From JAWKZG01 sp041396125 (GTDB lineage: Bacteria > Pseudomonadota > Gammaproteobacteria > Competibacterales > Competibacteraceae): 64,000 bases of DNA. The translations under genes and the position numbers were made by a program. The notes beneath the pieces were generated by a model. It saw only the letters and a program-made list of their open reading frames with translations, had not been told where the DNA came from and ran no database searches. Location of the stretch: NCBI GenBank assembly GCA_041396125.1, contig JAWKZG010000023.1, forward strand, positions 1 to 64,000. The letters run 5' to 3'. Shown here piece after piece: positions 9,369 to 17,004 of this stretch (its first letter is position 1; each line of letters opens with the position of its first letter).

Positions 9369-9590
9369 CTACTCAACCGCTTTTTGGGCTGCAAAACCAA
9401 TTAAAGGCGGGTCATCCAAAAGTTCGCTCCAATAACCCGGTGGATAAGTCTTTTCACCTGCCGGTGGCAGCCAGGGCCCTGCCAGTTAAACGCAAGAAAA
9501 CCAGCATCCTCAATAGCTTTCGATATAGTCTCTAAACGGCAAGCATTTGGAGTCGCGATATTTCTCCGCGATCCGATCATATTCGGACAT
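9369..9590 (-). pseudogene. Remnant of a class I SAM-dependent methyltransferase
   Basis: Reading the minus strand from the ATG at 9590, behind a GTGAGGT ribosome-binding site, gives MSEYDRIAEKYRDSK followed by CLPFRDYIESY and a stop. This is the usual N-terminus of a class I methyltransferase. Directly afterwards, in another frame, comes IEDAGFLAFNWQGP and then PPGYWSELLDDPPLIGFAA, which resembles the C-terminus of the same family. The SAM-binding core of roughly 150-180 residues is missing. This is a gene with a large internal deletion plus one further frame change. It has no function as read. Confidence 0.7.
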
Positions 9591-9638
9591 GACAACCTCA
9601 CGTTTATGAGTGGGAATTTTGCCTGAACAAAGCAATAT

Positions 9639-12176
9639 TTATTCCTCCCGCAATTCGCCTGCAATCTGTATCCGGCGCTGTCGCCAGAGCGGATAGATCA
9701 CTGCCAGCAAAGCTGCCAGTACCGCCAATAGCACAGCTTGCACCAATAGCATCGGATTAATCTCGAAAGGCAGGCTCCAACCGAAAGAGCGGCGGTTGAT
9801 GACATTAATCAGAATCCACGCCAGCCATAGGCCCACCGGAATTGCCAGCACGCCGGCAATCAGGCCCATCAGCCCCGTTTGCAACACCACCAGACCGTCA
9901 ATCTGATGCGGCGTCATGCCCAGGGCACGCAGTACGGCAAACTCCCGCCCGCGCTCCAGCAGTAACGCCATCAGCGCGCTCAGCATACCGACAAAAGCGA
10001 CAGCAATCGCTAATATTCGCAGTACGCCCGTGATCGTAAAGGTACGTTCGAAGACTTCCAGACTGCGCTGATAAATGGCGGCGCTGCTGCGAAACTGCAA
10101 CGCCTGCAGCGGTCCGAGCTGGCTTTGCAAATGCTCGCGCAGTGCGGCCAACGACTGTTCACTCTTGGCTTCCGGTGTCGCGTAAACCGCTACTGAACCC
10201 ACCGAATCATCCGCCCAGTAATGCCGATAGGTTGTCAGAGGCAGCACAATCCGGCCGTGTTCGGAGCCGTAATCATAGATCACCCCCAGAATCGGCAGGG
10301 TCAGCGCGCCCCCCGGCGTTACCAGTTGTAAAGCATCACCCACATGTAAACCCTGCCGATACGCCAGCGGCTCGGTAATCAATACGCCCTGACCGCGGCT
10401 GAATGCCTGCCAGGCGGTAGCCGGTTCGCCACTGACAAAGCGATACCCGTCCCAGGTCTGGCGGGCCGGTTCAAGCGCAAGGATAACGACAGGCTGATCC
10501 TGATAGCGGATACTGCGGCCACGATACAACGACAAGGCCGCCACCCCGTCCTGTTGTCGCAGTCTGGCGATAACGTCAGGCAGCAGTTCGCTGCGTGCGC
10601 CCTCGCCTTCGTTGACCGGCGCAATATAGAAATCAGCAGACAGTAAATCCTGCAGCCAGATGATCACACCGCTGCGGAAACTGTCGACCATCACACCGAC
10701 CCCGACAGTCGCGGCGAAAGCGATCATCAGGGCCGCCACCGCAACACCGGTACGGCTCAGGTGCTTGGCAATACCGCGTACCGCCATAGCGCTGACCAGT
10801 CCCCGGCATAAGGGTTGCAGCAGATACACCAGCAGGATGATCAAACTCGGGGTAAGCACTGCAAAGCCCAGCATCATCGTGAACAGGCCACCAAAACCGC
10901 CGATCAGTCCCTGCGTCAGCACTAAAATAACACCCCCCGCCGCCAGCAATAGACTGCCTGACGCTATCTGGCGCGGCAGGCTGGCACGCCAGCGGGTTTC
11001 CAGTGCGGCGCGGCTCAGTGTCACACCGGGTGGTGCCGTGGCGGCCTCGCGGGCGGGCAACAAAGCCGCTACGATACTGGCACCCAACCCCAGCACAACC
11101 CCCTTCGCGAGCGACGAGAATGAAATGAAATACTTGCTGACGCTGAGCACATAGTACAAATCGTTAATGGTGCGGGTGACTAATTGCACCAGCATCGATC
11201 CCAGCCAGATACCCAGCACCACCCCGAGCACGGTGCCGATCAACCCCAGCGTCAGTGACTCGATCAAGACCACGCCGAACAACTCGCGCCGGGTCACACC
11301 CAGCGCCCGCAGCATGCCGAGCAATTGCCGCCGCTGCACCACGGTAAAGCTCATGGTGTTATAAATCAGAAACACCCCGACCAGCAGTGCCAGCAGGCTC
11401 ATCGCGGTCAGGTTCAGGCTGAAGGCAGCACTCATGTTCAAGGTGGTTTGATCGTTCGCAGCGGCCGGCTCCAGGCGCAGATCGGCGGGCAGGATCGCCT
11501 CGATTTGCGCCGCCAGGGCTTCACCGGCACGGCCTGTCGGCAGAATAAGATCGATATGACTGAGCTGCCCGATACGATTCAACAGCACTTGTGCAGTAGC
11601 GATATCGGTGACAATCAGGCCACTCAGTGCCGGATCAGTGAAATGACCGGCGGCCTGTAACACCCATTGCTGTGAACCGCTTTGTACGGTCAGTTGATCG
11701 GTATCGGCATGCTCGGGCGGAAACACCGCACGATCCGGCTCGCTGAGCAGGGCCAGAATATCAATGCGGCCAGAAGTTGTCGTTGTCTGATCCGCAGCAA
11801 GATAGTCCCGAAACTGAGCCTCGGCCAGCGGATCGACCCCCAGCAATTGATACTGACGGCCATCCAGACCACTGACATGAGCGCTGATAACCGGAGCGCT
11901 GGCGCGCATCCCCAGTTCGAGCCGGAGCCGGACATAAATGCCGTCAGGTACGGTTTCGGCTACACCACTGATACGATGCGTCGCACGACCGGTCAGCTGC
12001 TCGCTGGCCTGCTGGAAACTTTTGCGGGCGCTGCTATTGGCCAGATCCACCGCCAGCACCACCGCGACACCCAATGCAATACCGAGCACAGCCAGCGCCA
12101 GCTGCCAGGGATGACGCCATAAATAGCGACTAAGTCCGCGCTGGATCAAACGGGTCCGGAACACGGCAACAGGCAT
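9639..12176 (-). CDS. ybbP: FtsX-type ABC transporter permease (YbbP-like)
   Basis: An 845-residue inner-membrane permease that works with the neighbouring ATPase. It starts with a membrane anchor (WQLALAVLGIALGVAVVLAV at about 25-45), then a large periplasmic region. A first FtsX block of three to four membrane helices follows (about 255-375, with RRQLLGMLRALGVTRRELFGV), then further helices, a second periplasmic domain, and a second FtsX block near 735-840 with RGREFAVLRALGMTPHQIDG. This duplicated layout is that of YbbP rather than the half-size LolC/LolE or MacB. Its start lies three bases after the ATPase stop. Function is inferred as envelope lipid or hydrophobic-substrate handling; the substrate is unknown. 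Confidence 0.87.
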   Translation of the reverse strand: MPVAVFRTRLIQRGLSRYLWRHPWQLALAVLGIALGVAVVLAVDLANSSARKSFQQASEQLTGRATHRISGVAETVPDGIYVRLRLELGMRASAPVISAHVSGLDGRQYQLLGVDPLAEAQFRDYLAADQTTTTSGRIDILALLSEPDRAVFPPEHADTDQLTVQSGSQQWVLQAAGHFTDPALSGLIVTDIATAQVLLNRIGQLSHIDLILPTGRAGEALAAQIEAILPADLRLEPAAANDQTTLNMSAAFSLNLTAMSLLALLVGVFLIYNTMSFTVVQRRQLLGMLRALGVTRRELFGVVLIESLTLGLIGTVLGVVLGIWLGSMLVQLVTRTINDLYYVLSVSKYFISFSSLAKGVVLGLGASIVAALLPAREAATAPPGVTLSRAALETRWRASLPRQIASGSLLLAAGGVILVLTQGLIGGFGGLFTMMLGFAVLTPSLIILLVYLLQPLCRGLVSAMAVRGIAKHLSRTGVAVAALMIAFAATVGVGVMVDSFRSGVIIWLQDLLSADFYIAPVNEGEGARSELLPDVIARLRQQDGVAALSLYRGRSIRYQDQPVVILALEPARQTWDGYRFVSGEPATAWQAFSRGQGVLITEPLAYRQGLHVGDALQLVTPGGALTLPILGVIYDYGSEHGRIVLPLTTYRHYWADDSVGSVAVYATPEAKSEQSLAALREHLQSQLGPLQALQFRSSAAIYQRSLEVFERTFTITGVLRILAIAVAFVGMLSALMALLLERGREFAVLRALGMTPHQIDGLVVLQTGLMGLIAGVLAIPVGLWLAWILINVINRRSFGWSLPFEINPMLLVQAVLLAVLAALLAVIYPLWRQRRIQIAGELREE

Positions 12177-12179
12177 GCT

Positions 12180-12869
12180 TCAGGCAGCTTCGATACGGCC
12201 ATCGCGCAAGGTGCAAACGCGATCCGCGTGCTGGGCGGCGGTTTCACTATGCGTTACCATCAGCACGGCGGCTCCGGTCTGTTGCGCCAGACCGGTTAAT
12301 AATTCCAGGATCTGCGCACCCGTGCGTGTATCCAGATTGCCGGTCGGTTCATCGGCCAGCAGCAAAGCGGGCTGATGAATCAGAGCACGGACCAGTGCCA
12401 GACGTTGTTGTTCGCCGCCCGACAGGCGCTCTGGATAACTGTGTTCACGCCCCTGCAGACCCACCTGGGCCAGTAGAGACATTGCCCGCGCCCGCTCTTT
12501 TGCCGTGTCCATCGCATTTAATTGCAAAGGCAGACGCGCATTTTCCAGTACCGTGAGGGTGGGAATAAGATTGAAAAACTGAAACACAAAACCGATGTTT
12601 TTGCGTCGCCACAAGGTGCGGGCCCGTTCATTCAGGGCACTCAGTTCCGCACCGGCAATGACAATGCGGCCGGCATCGGGCCGGTCGATACCGGCGATCA
12701 GATTCAAGAGCGTTGATTTGCCGCAACCGGAACTGCCCAGCAAGGCCACGAACTCACCGGGGGCGATGCTGAGTTCAAGTCCATCCAGCACCGCGCGCGA
12801 CTCGTCACCTTCGGTATACGTTTTATAAAGCTGATCAATAAGCAGAAAAGGCTGCTGTGACTGAGTCAT
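12180..12869 (-). CDS. ybbA: ABC transporter ATP-binding protein (YbbA/LolD family)
   Basis: The 229-residue ATPase powers the adjacent FtsX-type permease. Walker A is GSSGCGKST near residue 43, the Q-loop region reads GFVFQFFNLIPTLT, the signature is LSGGEQQR, and Walker B is LLADEPTGNLDT. The H-loop is VTHSE. These are the hallmarks of the LolD/MacB/YbbA subfamily. It is the first gene of a two-gene operon and is divergent from a LuxR-type regulator. The 80-base AT-rich gap between them has repeated TAATAAT/ATAATTA stretches that may be regulatory. Confidence 0.93.
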   Translation of the reverse strand: MTQSQQPFLLIDQLYKTYTEGDESRAVLDGLELSIAPGEFVALLGSSGCGKSTLLNLIAGIDRPDAGRIVIAGAELSALNERARTLWRRKNIGFVFQFFNLIPTLTVLENARLPLQLNAMDTAKERARAMSLLAQVGLQGREHSYPERLSGGEQQRLALVRALIHQPALLLADEPTGNLDTRTGAQILELLTGLAQQTGAAVLMVTHSETAAQHADRVCTLRDGRIEAA

Positions 12870-12949
12870 TGAGAACGCATGGTCTACTATAATAATTACC
12901 TAATAATCGCCACAATAATTATCCATCGGCGGCACAGGATAGCGTCACT

Positions 12950-14095
12950 ATGACTATACAACAAACCCTGAACACCATCGGCGCGATTTACGATACCGCG
13001 CTCAATCCCGCCCAATGGCCGGATGCCCTGGAACAAACATCTGTGCATATCGGTGCCAGCATCGCCCTGCTCGGTGTGAGTGATCCTGCGTATCCCGAAA
13101 CGCAACTTATTGCGGCCAGCTCGGGCTACGGCGATAGCAGTGAGGCATATCTTCGGTTCAGTGAGCATCCCGAAGAACAAAGAATGATTATGGCAATGCA
13201 GCAACGGCCGCCGCAATCCATTTTTCGCGATACCGATGTCTGGGATGTTGAGACCTTAAAAGCCCTGCCAGTTTCCCGCTGGATGACTGAACACCTTGGC
13301 ATATTTCACCGCTGCGGCACACTCTTGTGCAAACATCGAGGCTGGACCGACGGCATGGTATTCGGATATGCGAAAGAGCGCGCTGGCATGAGCGTGCTGG
13401 AAGAACAACAATTGCAGTTACTGCTGCCGCATCTTGCCCGCACTGTCGAAATACAACGCCCGCTCAGCATCCTGCGCCGACGTTTTAACGCCGTGATGAG
13501 TGTGCTAGATCGCTTGCATGTCGGCATTGCCATTCTGTTCAACAGCGGCGATGTCATCCTGCACAACCAGGCTGCCGAGCAGATTTTTAATGATCGCGAT
13601 GGTTTGTCGCTCAATGCCGCCCGCCGGCTGATTTCGCATCATCCCGATAACACGGCAAAACTGAGCGCGGTTCTCGATAAGGTGATTGCCACGGCCCAAC
13701 TGCAAGGAGACTGTGCGGGTGAAACAATGGTTGTTTCCCGCCCTTCAGGTAAAACACCGTATATTCTGGAAGCCGCCCCCTTGCGGGATAGCGAGTACGA
13801 ACTCGAACATAATCTGCAAGGTGCGATGTTGTTCATTATTGACCCCGAAAAATCTGCTGTCGTCTCCATCCGGGGACTGGCATTAGCCTATCAGTTATCA
13901 ACTGCCGAGCAGGATGTCTGCCAGCACCTGATCAATGGATTAAGTAATGATGCTATTGCCGACAGTCGAGGAGTCGGACGGGAAACCGTCAAAACCCAGA
14001 TCGCCAGCATTTTCAGCAAGACCCACACCCAAAACCGCGCCGAACTGACTCACCTCGCATTAAAAATCGCACCGCCGATTGATCCGCAAGACTGA
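12950..14095 (+). CDS. LuxR-type helix-turn-helix transcriptional regulator
   Basis: A 381-residue cytosolic regulator with a C-terminal LuxR HTH (STAEQDVCQHLINGLSND, then IADSRGVGRETVKTQI). The N-terminal 300 residues look like a ligand-sensing region with a PAS-like segment around VLDRLHVGIAILFNSGDVILHNQAAE. The C-terminal arrangement resembles the other LuxR-type protein at 8.6 kb, but the N-termini are not obviously alike. It begins 80 bases from the divergent ybbA start, and it precedes an unusual membrane cassette on the same strand. A stable hairpin overlaps its stop codon. Its targets could be the exporter or the cassette; neither can be proven. Confidence 0.82.
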   Translation: MTIQQTLNTIGAIYDTALNPAQWPDALEQTSVHIGASIALLGVSDPAYPETQLIAASSGYGDSSEAYLRFSEHPEEQRMIMAMQQRPPQSIFRDTDVWDVETLKALPVSRWMTEHLGIFHRCGTLLCKHRGWTDGMVFGYAKERAGMSVLEEQQLQLLLPHLARTVEIQRPLSILRRRFNAVMSVLDRLHVGIAILFNSGDVILHNQAAEQIFNDRDGLSLNAARRLISHHPDNTAKLSAVLDKVIATAQLQGDCAGETMVVSRPSGKTPYILEAAPLRDSEYELEHNLQGAMLFIIDPEKSAVVSIRGLALAYQLSTAEQDVCQHLINGLSNDAIADSRGVGRETVKTQIASIFSKTHTQNRAELTHLALKIAPPIDPQD

Positions 14096-14114
14096 ATCCC
14101 CCGTGTGGGGGATT
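14095..14114 (+). terminator. GC-rich hairpin at the end of the LuxR-type gene
   Basis: AATCCCCC and GGGGGATT form a perfect eight-base stem with a GTGT loop, beginning in the stop codon. There is no T-run after it, so it may be an attenuator or mRNA-stabilising hairpin rather than a full terminator. A very similar CCCCC/GGGGG hairpin lies beyond the next gene. Confidence 0.5.
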
Positions 14115-14177
14115 CCCGGCGCAGAATTATCGGCTATGTTGCTGCCTATTGCAGGGAACACGGAGTCAAGCAACGCG

Positions 14178-15200
14178 ATGTCTACTAAGTTACCACCCTT
14201 TAAGCCTACCATTCGTCCTAAACCACCGCCAAGACCGCTTAGCCCGTCCGTCGAACCCAAGCCTCCGCCCAGTGGTCCGAACAATCCCGGCCCTCGGAAC
14301 CCAGTTCCTGTGCCGACCCCCATTCCAACACCGCACCCCATGCCACAACCGGGTACGCCGCCGCAACAGACACCCGCTAAAAGACCCGGTATTCAACGCA
14401 GACCCCCCGGTGTCAAACCGCTGCCCGACAACCCAAACGGCCCATTATTACCCTCCAGGCCCATTAATGAGCCGCGCCGAATTGATCGCAGCAAGGACCA
14501 CAGCCTCGACGGACTCTTTACCTGGGCTACCGCAACCGCTTTTTTCGCCCAAACCGCAAAAAATGCTTTATTGCTATTCGGGGCCGGTTTGCTTGCTACG
14601 GTTGTTATTTGGACGGTGCGCGGTGCGTCGGTCGCTCTCCGGCTTAATCCCTGGGGAGCCGCTGTCACCACCGCTGTCTTCCTTGTCTTTCTGCTTTACG
14701 AGAACAAACCGGCGCAAGCGAAATCAGCCACGCCGGTGGATTTACGTGCTTTACTGCAAAAGGAAAAAACGCGTTACGAGACAGCCAGTGATTACCCCAC
14801 AAAAATACAGACCTTGCGCAAATTATGGTTAATCGTGGAGCAGGGGCAAACCGAAACCGCGCTGATTTTTGATCAGGCGCTGGAAAAAGCCAGTGGTGAA
14901 TTCGCCGGCCTGTCCGCTACCAAGCAAACGCAAGTCGTGCAGAAATTCACCGAGATGTCTGATGCTTACAAAAGTGCGATGCAATACGCCGCCAACAACC
15001 AGCAGCAGATTATTCAGAATGCAGAGGCGCTGATCGCAGAAATCAAGCGCATTCATGGCCGCAATCCGCAATGGATGAGCTGGCTTCGCTATTACGAAAC
15101 CTGCTTCACCAACTTTAAAAGCCAGACTCAGGGACTTGCTATGACGATGCAGCAACTCCGGCTTAGCGCGCAAGATATTCGCCTCATATTGACCGCTTAG
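14178..15200 (+). CDS. Proline-rich membrane protein of unknown function
   Basis: I do not recognise this family. The first 110 residues are very rich in proline (runs such as PKPPPRPLSP and VPTPIPTPHPMPQPG) and probably extended. Two hydrophobic segments follow at roughly 128-147 and 159-175, then a hydrophilic, mostly helical C-terminal half with many Gln, Lys and Glu, ending near ARQDIR-like helices. I chose the ATG at 14178 (MSTKLPPFKP); the frame is open further upstream but no better ribosome-binding site is seen. The gene sits between two near-identical GC hairpins and before another membrane gene of unknown function, with an FHA gene converging. This suggests a small dedicated envelope apparatus. 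Confidence 0.65.
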   Translation: MSTKLPPFKPTIRPKPPPRPLSPSVEPKPPPSGPNNPGPRNPVPVPTPIPTPHPMPQPGTPPQQTPAKRPGIQRRPPGVKPLPDNPNGPLLPSRPINEPRRIDRSKDHSLDGLFTWATATAFFAQTAKNALLLFGAGLLATVVIWTVRGASVALRLNPWGAAVTTAVFLVFLLYENKPAQAKSATPVDLRALLQKEKTRYETASDYPTKIQTLRKLWLIVEQGQTETALIFDQALEKASGEFAGLSATKQTQVVQKFTEMSDAYKSAMQYAANNQQQIIQNAEALIAEIKRIHGRNPQWMSWLRYYETCFTNFKSQTQGLAMTMQQLRLSAQDIRLILTA

Positions 15201-15288
15201 TCAGAATCACGTGGATGGCGTTGTCGGCTAAGACACCTGGAACGTTTCTCTGACCAAAATCACGCCTATCAGTGGCTCATGAAAAAAC

Positions 15289-15306
15289 ATCCCCCAAGTG
15301 GGGGAT
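15289..15306 (+). terminator. Hairpin between the two cassette genes
   Basis: ATCCCCC and GGGGGAT form a seven-base stem with an AAGT loop, preceded by an A-run and followed by TTGT. It lies in the 211-base gap between the proline-rich gene and the next gene. It looks like a weak intrinsic terminator and repeats the design of the hairpin at 14095. Confidence 0.5.
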
Positions 15307-15411
15307 TTGTGCCATTCGTCTATTTGCTATGGTCGATATCTCACAGGGAAAACTCTGGTTACTCCATACGGACAGGACAGTCAACAGAGCCTAACAAAAG
15401 GAAATTACTCA

Positions 15412-16344
15412 ATGCCAACCACTTATCGTTACCCAAGAACCGGTCATGCACGTTACACCGTAACCGTTGCTGACGATGGTGCAATTCTGGTTAAGCGTGG
15501 CGATACGCTCGATAAATACTCCATGGCTATTCATGGTGTTCCGTTTCATGAAGATGAATATTTACGCGTTCAAAACAACACGCTTGTGCCCGTGGTCAAT
15601 GTCGATCTGATTTATACCGGCGAAACGCTTTACCATATCCCCACCCGCAAAGCGCACCAGCAGAACGGCGTCAGGATTACCTTGCCGGAAATTGTTATCA
15701 ACGCGAACACACTGTTTGACTCCGAAAAGCAACGCAAAACGGTCAAATATCTGGAAAAACATCACAAGCTGCCCAGAAACGAAGCCGTCAAGCTGACCAA
15801 AATCATCCTGGCCGTAGGGCTGGAAGTAGGTAATACAGCTCGACTGGGTATTATTCTCGGAGAGCTGACGCCGTTAATAGGAGCCTGGGGTGCTGCGCAT
15901 ATCGCGGCGAGTATAGCTGCTCCGTTTTTAGCTTTGATCGGTTCTTTTTTTGCCTTATATAAAGCACTGACCGCTGCAGCAGACCGCATTGAGTTGATCG
16001 CTTTTTGCTATGGCGTCACGGCCTGGGCGTACGGCAAACCGCAACCCGGCTATTCCAAGCGGTTAGCCTATTTAAACCGCAATGCGCTGAACAGCGATAA
16101 GCAACAGTATCAAACAGCCTGGCAAAATGGCGTCCGCAGAGGTTATCAGGAGGGCGTCAATCAAGCCCGAAAACTGCAAATTTCCGAAGCAACATACAAA
16201 GTGTATTTGCGCTATATATCAGACGACAAACCTGACCAGCTGTGTCGTAAACTGGCTACTGAAGCGGCCAAGAAGTTGACTCAGCCAACTCACCGCACCG
16301 CATTTACAAACATGCTTGATGCAGGCGTGGTATACAACAACTAA
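15412..16344 (+). CDS. LysM-like membrane protein of unknown function
   Basis: The 310-residue product starts at 15412 behind AAAGGAAATTACTC. The N-terminal 90 residues include ILVKRGDTLDKYSMAIHG and LIYTGETLYHIPTRK, which recall LysM modules (GDTL plus a following helix) though the match is loose. A hydrophobic stretch at about 150-190 with two likely membrane helices (ELTPLIGAWGAAHIAASIAA) is followed by a charged helical tail. There is no signal peptide. This pattern of N-terminal soluble domain, central hydrophobic hairpin and helical tail also occurs in membrane-inserting toxins, which is only a resemblance. It lies downstream of the proline-rich gene and 18 bases from a converging FHA gene. 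Confidence 0.6.
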   Translation: MPTTYRYPRTGHARYTVTVADDGAILVKRGDTLDKYSMAIHGVPFHEDEYLRVQNNTLVPVVNVDLIYTGETLYHIPTRKAHQQNGVRITLPEIVINANTLFDSEKQRKTVKYLEKHHKLPRNEAVKLTKIILAVGLEVGNTARLGIILGELTPLIGAWGAAHIAASIAAPFLALIGSFFALYKALTAAADRIELIAFCYGVTAWAYGKPQPGYSKRLAYLNRNALNSDKQQYQTAWQNGVRRGYQEGVNQARKLQISEATYKVYLRYISDDKPDQLCRKLATEAAKKLTQPTHRTAFTNMLDAGVVYNN

Positions 16345-16362
16345 AGGTGGCAATCTCACGAG

Positions 16363-16905
16363 TCAGCTGACATCACGCAAAATATATCCTGTCAGCCCGG
16401 CCAGCACCACTAACACCAGCATGAGCACTATACCCACCCAGCGACGTTTTGCAGCAGGCGGCTCGGCTGTCTGCCTGACCTGCGCCGCTGGCTGGACAGG
16501 TGGCATTCGGGCAGGTCGCGATCCCGGTGTTTGGGCAGGCCGCACCACATCGCCCAATACCTCAAGCTTGAACTGCACTTTGTCAAACGCGATCAAATCA
16601 CCGGGATAAATTTCCTGCCTGGAGATCGATACTTTATTAACAAAAGTGCCGTTAGCCGAATTTAAATCTTCCAGCCAGACGGCACCCTCTTCCACATGAA
16701 ACGCAGCATGCTGCCGCGATACACCCGGCTCGTTGACAACGATATGACAATCACTCTCGCGGCCCAGTGTGGTACTGCCGAATTTGGTGTTATTGCTCAG
16801 CGGATACACTTTGTCCGCCACCTGCTGGGACACGCCCTTGATATAAAACTTCGGCGTGACACGCTGATTGACTACCGTGGCTTCGACATCGATTTTATCG
16901 TTCAC
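16363..16905 (-). CDS. FHA-domain protein with C-terminal membrane anchor
   Basis: A forkhead-associated domain, which binds phosphothreonine peptides, spans about residues 35-105. The core motifs are GRESDCHIVV, GVSRQHAAF and LEDLNSANGTFVN, all well kept. After a proline/alanine linker there is a single hydrophobic helix at the end (WVGIVLMLVLVVLAGLTGYI). The protein is therefore probably tail-anchored in the inner membrane with FHA in the cytosol. A GTG at 16905 has an excellent GGAGG eight bases upstream, whereas the longer ATG start at 16929 has none. FHA proteins often partner with Ser/Thr kinases or secretion machines. No kinase is present here, so the partner is unknown. Confidence 0.82.
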   Translation of the reverse strand: MNDKIDVEATVVNQRVTPKFYIKGVSQQVADKVYPLSNNTKFGSTTLGRESDCHIVVNEPGVSRQHAAFHVEEGAVWLEDLNSANGTFVNKVSISRQEIYPGDLIAFDKVQFKLEVLGDVVRPAQTPGSRPARMPPVQPAAQVRQTAEPPAAKRRWVGIVLMLVLVVLAGLTGYILRDVS

Positions 16906-17004
16906 TGACTCTCCCTCCGCCTTCATCAAGGCAAGTCGGCAATATCCGCAACGGGCTAAAAAAATGATTGATTTTAGTCGTTTATTTTACACATCAATCA
17001 TACC

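Noticed and set aside
14178..16905. Type VI secretion or toxin-immunity cassette
   Set aside because: FHA and membrane proteins alone are not enough; no T6SS core genes or recognised toxin domains are present.
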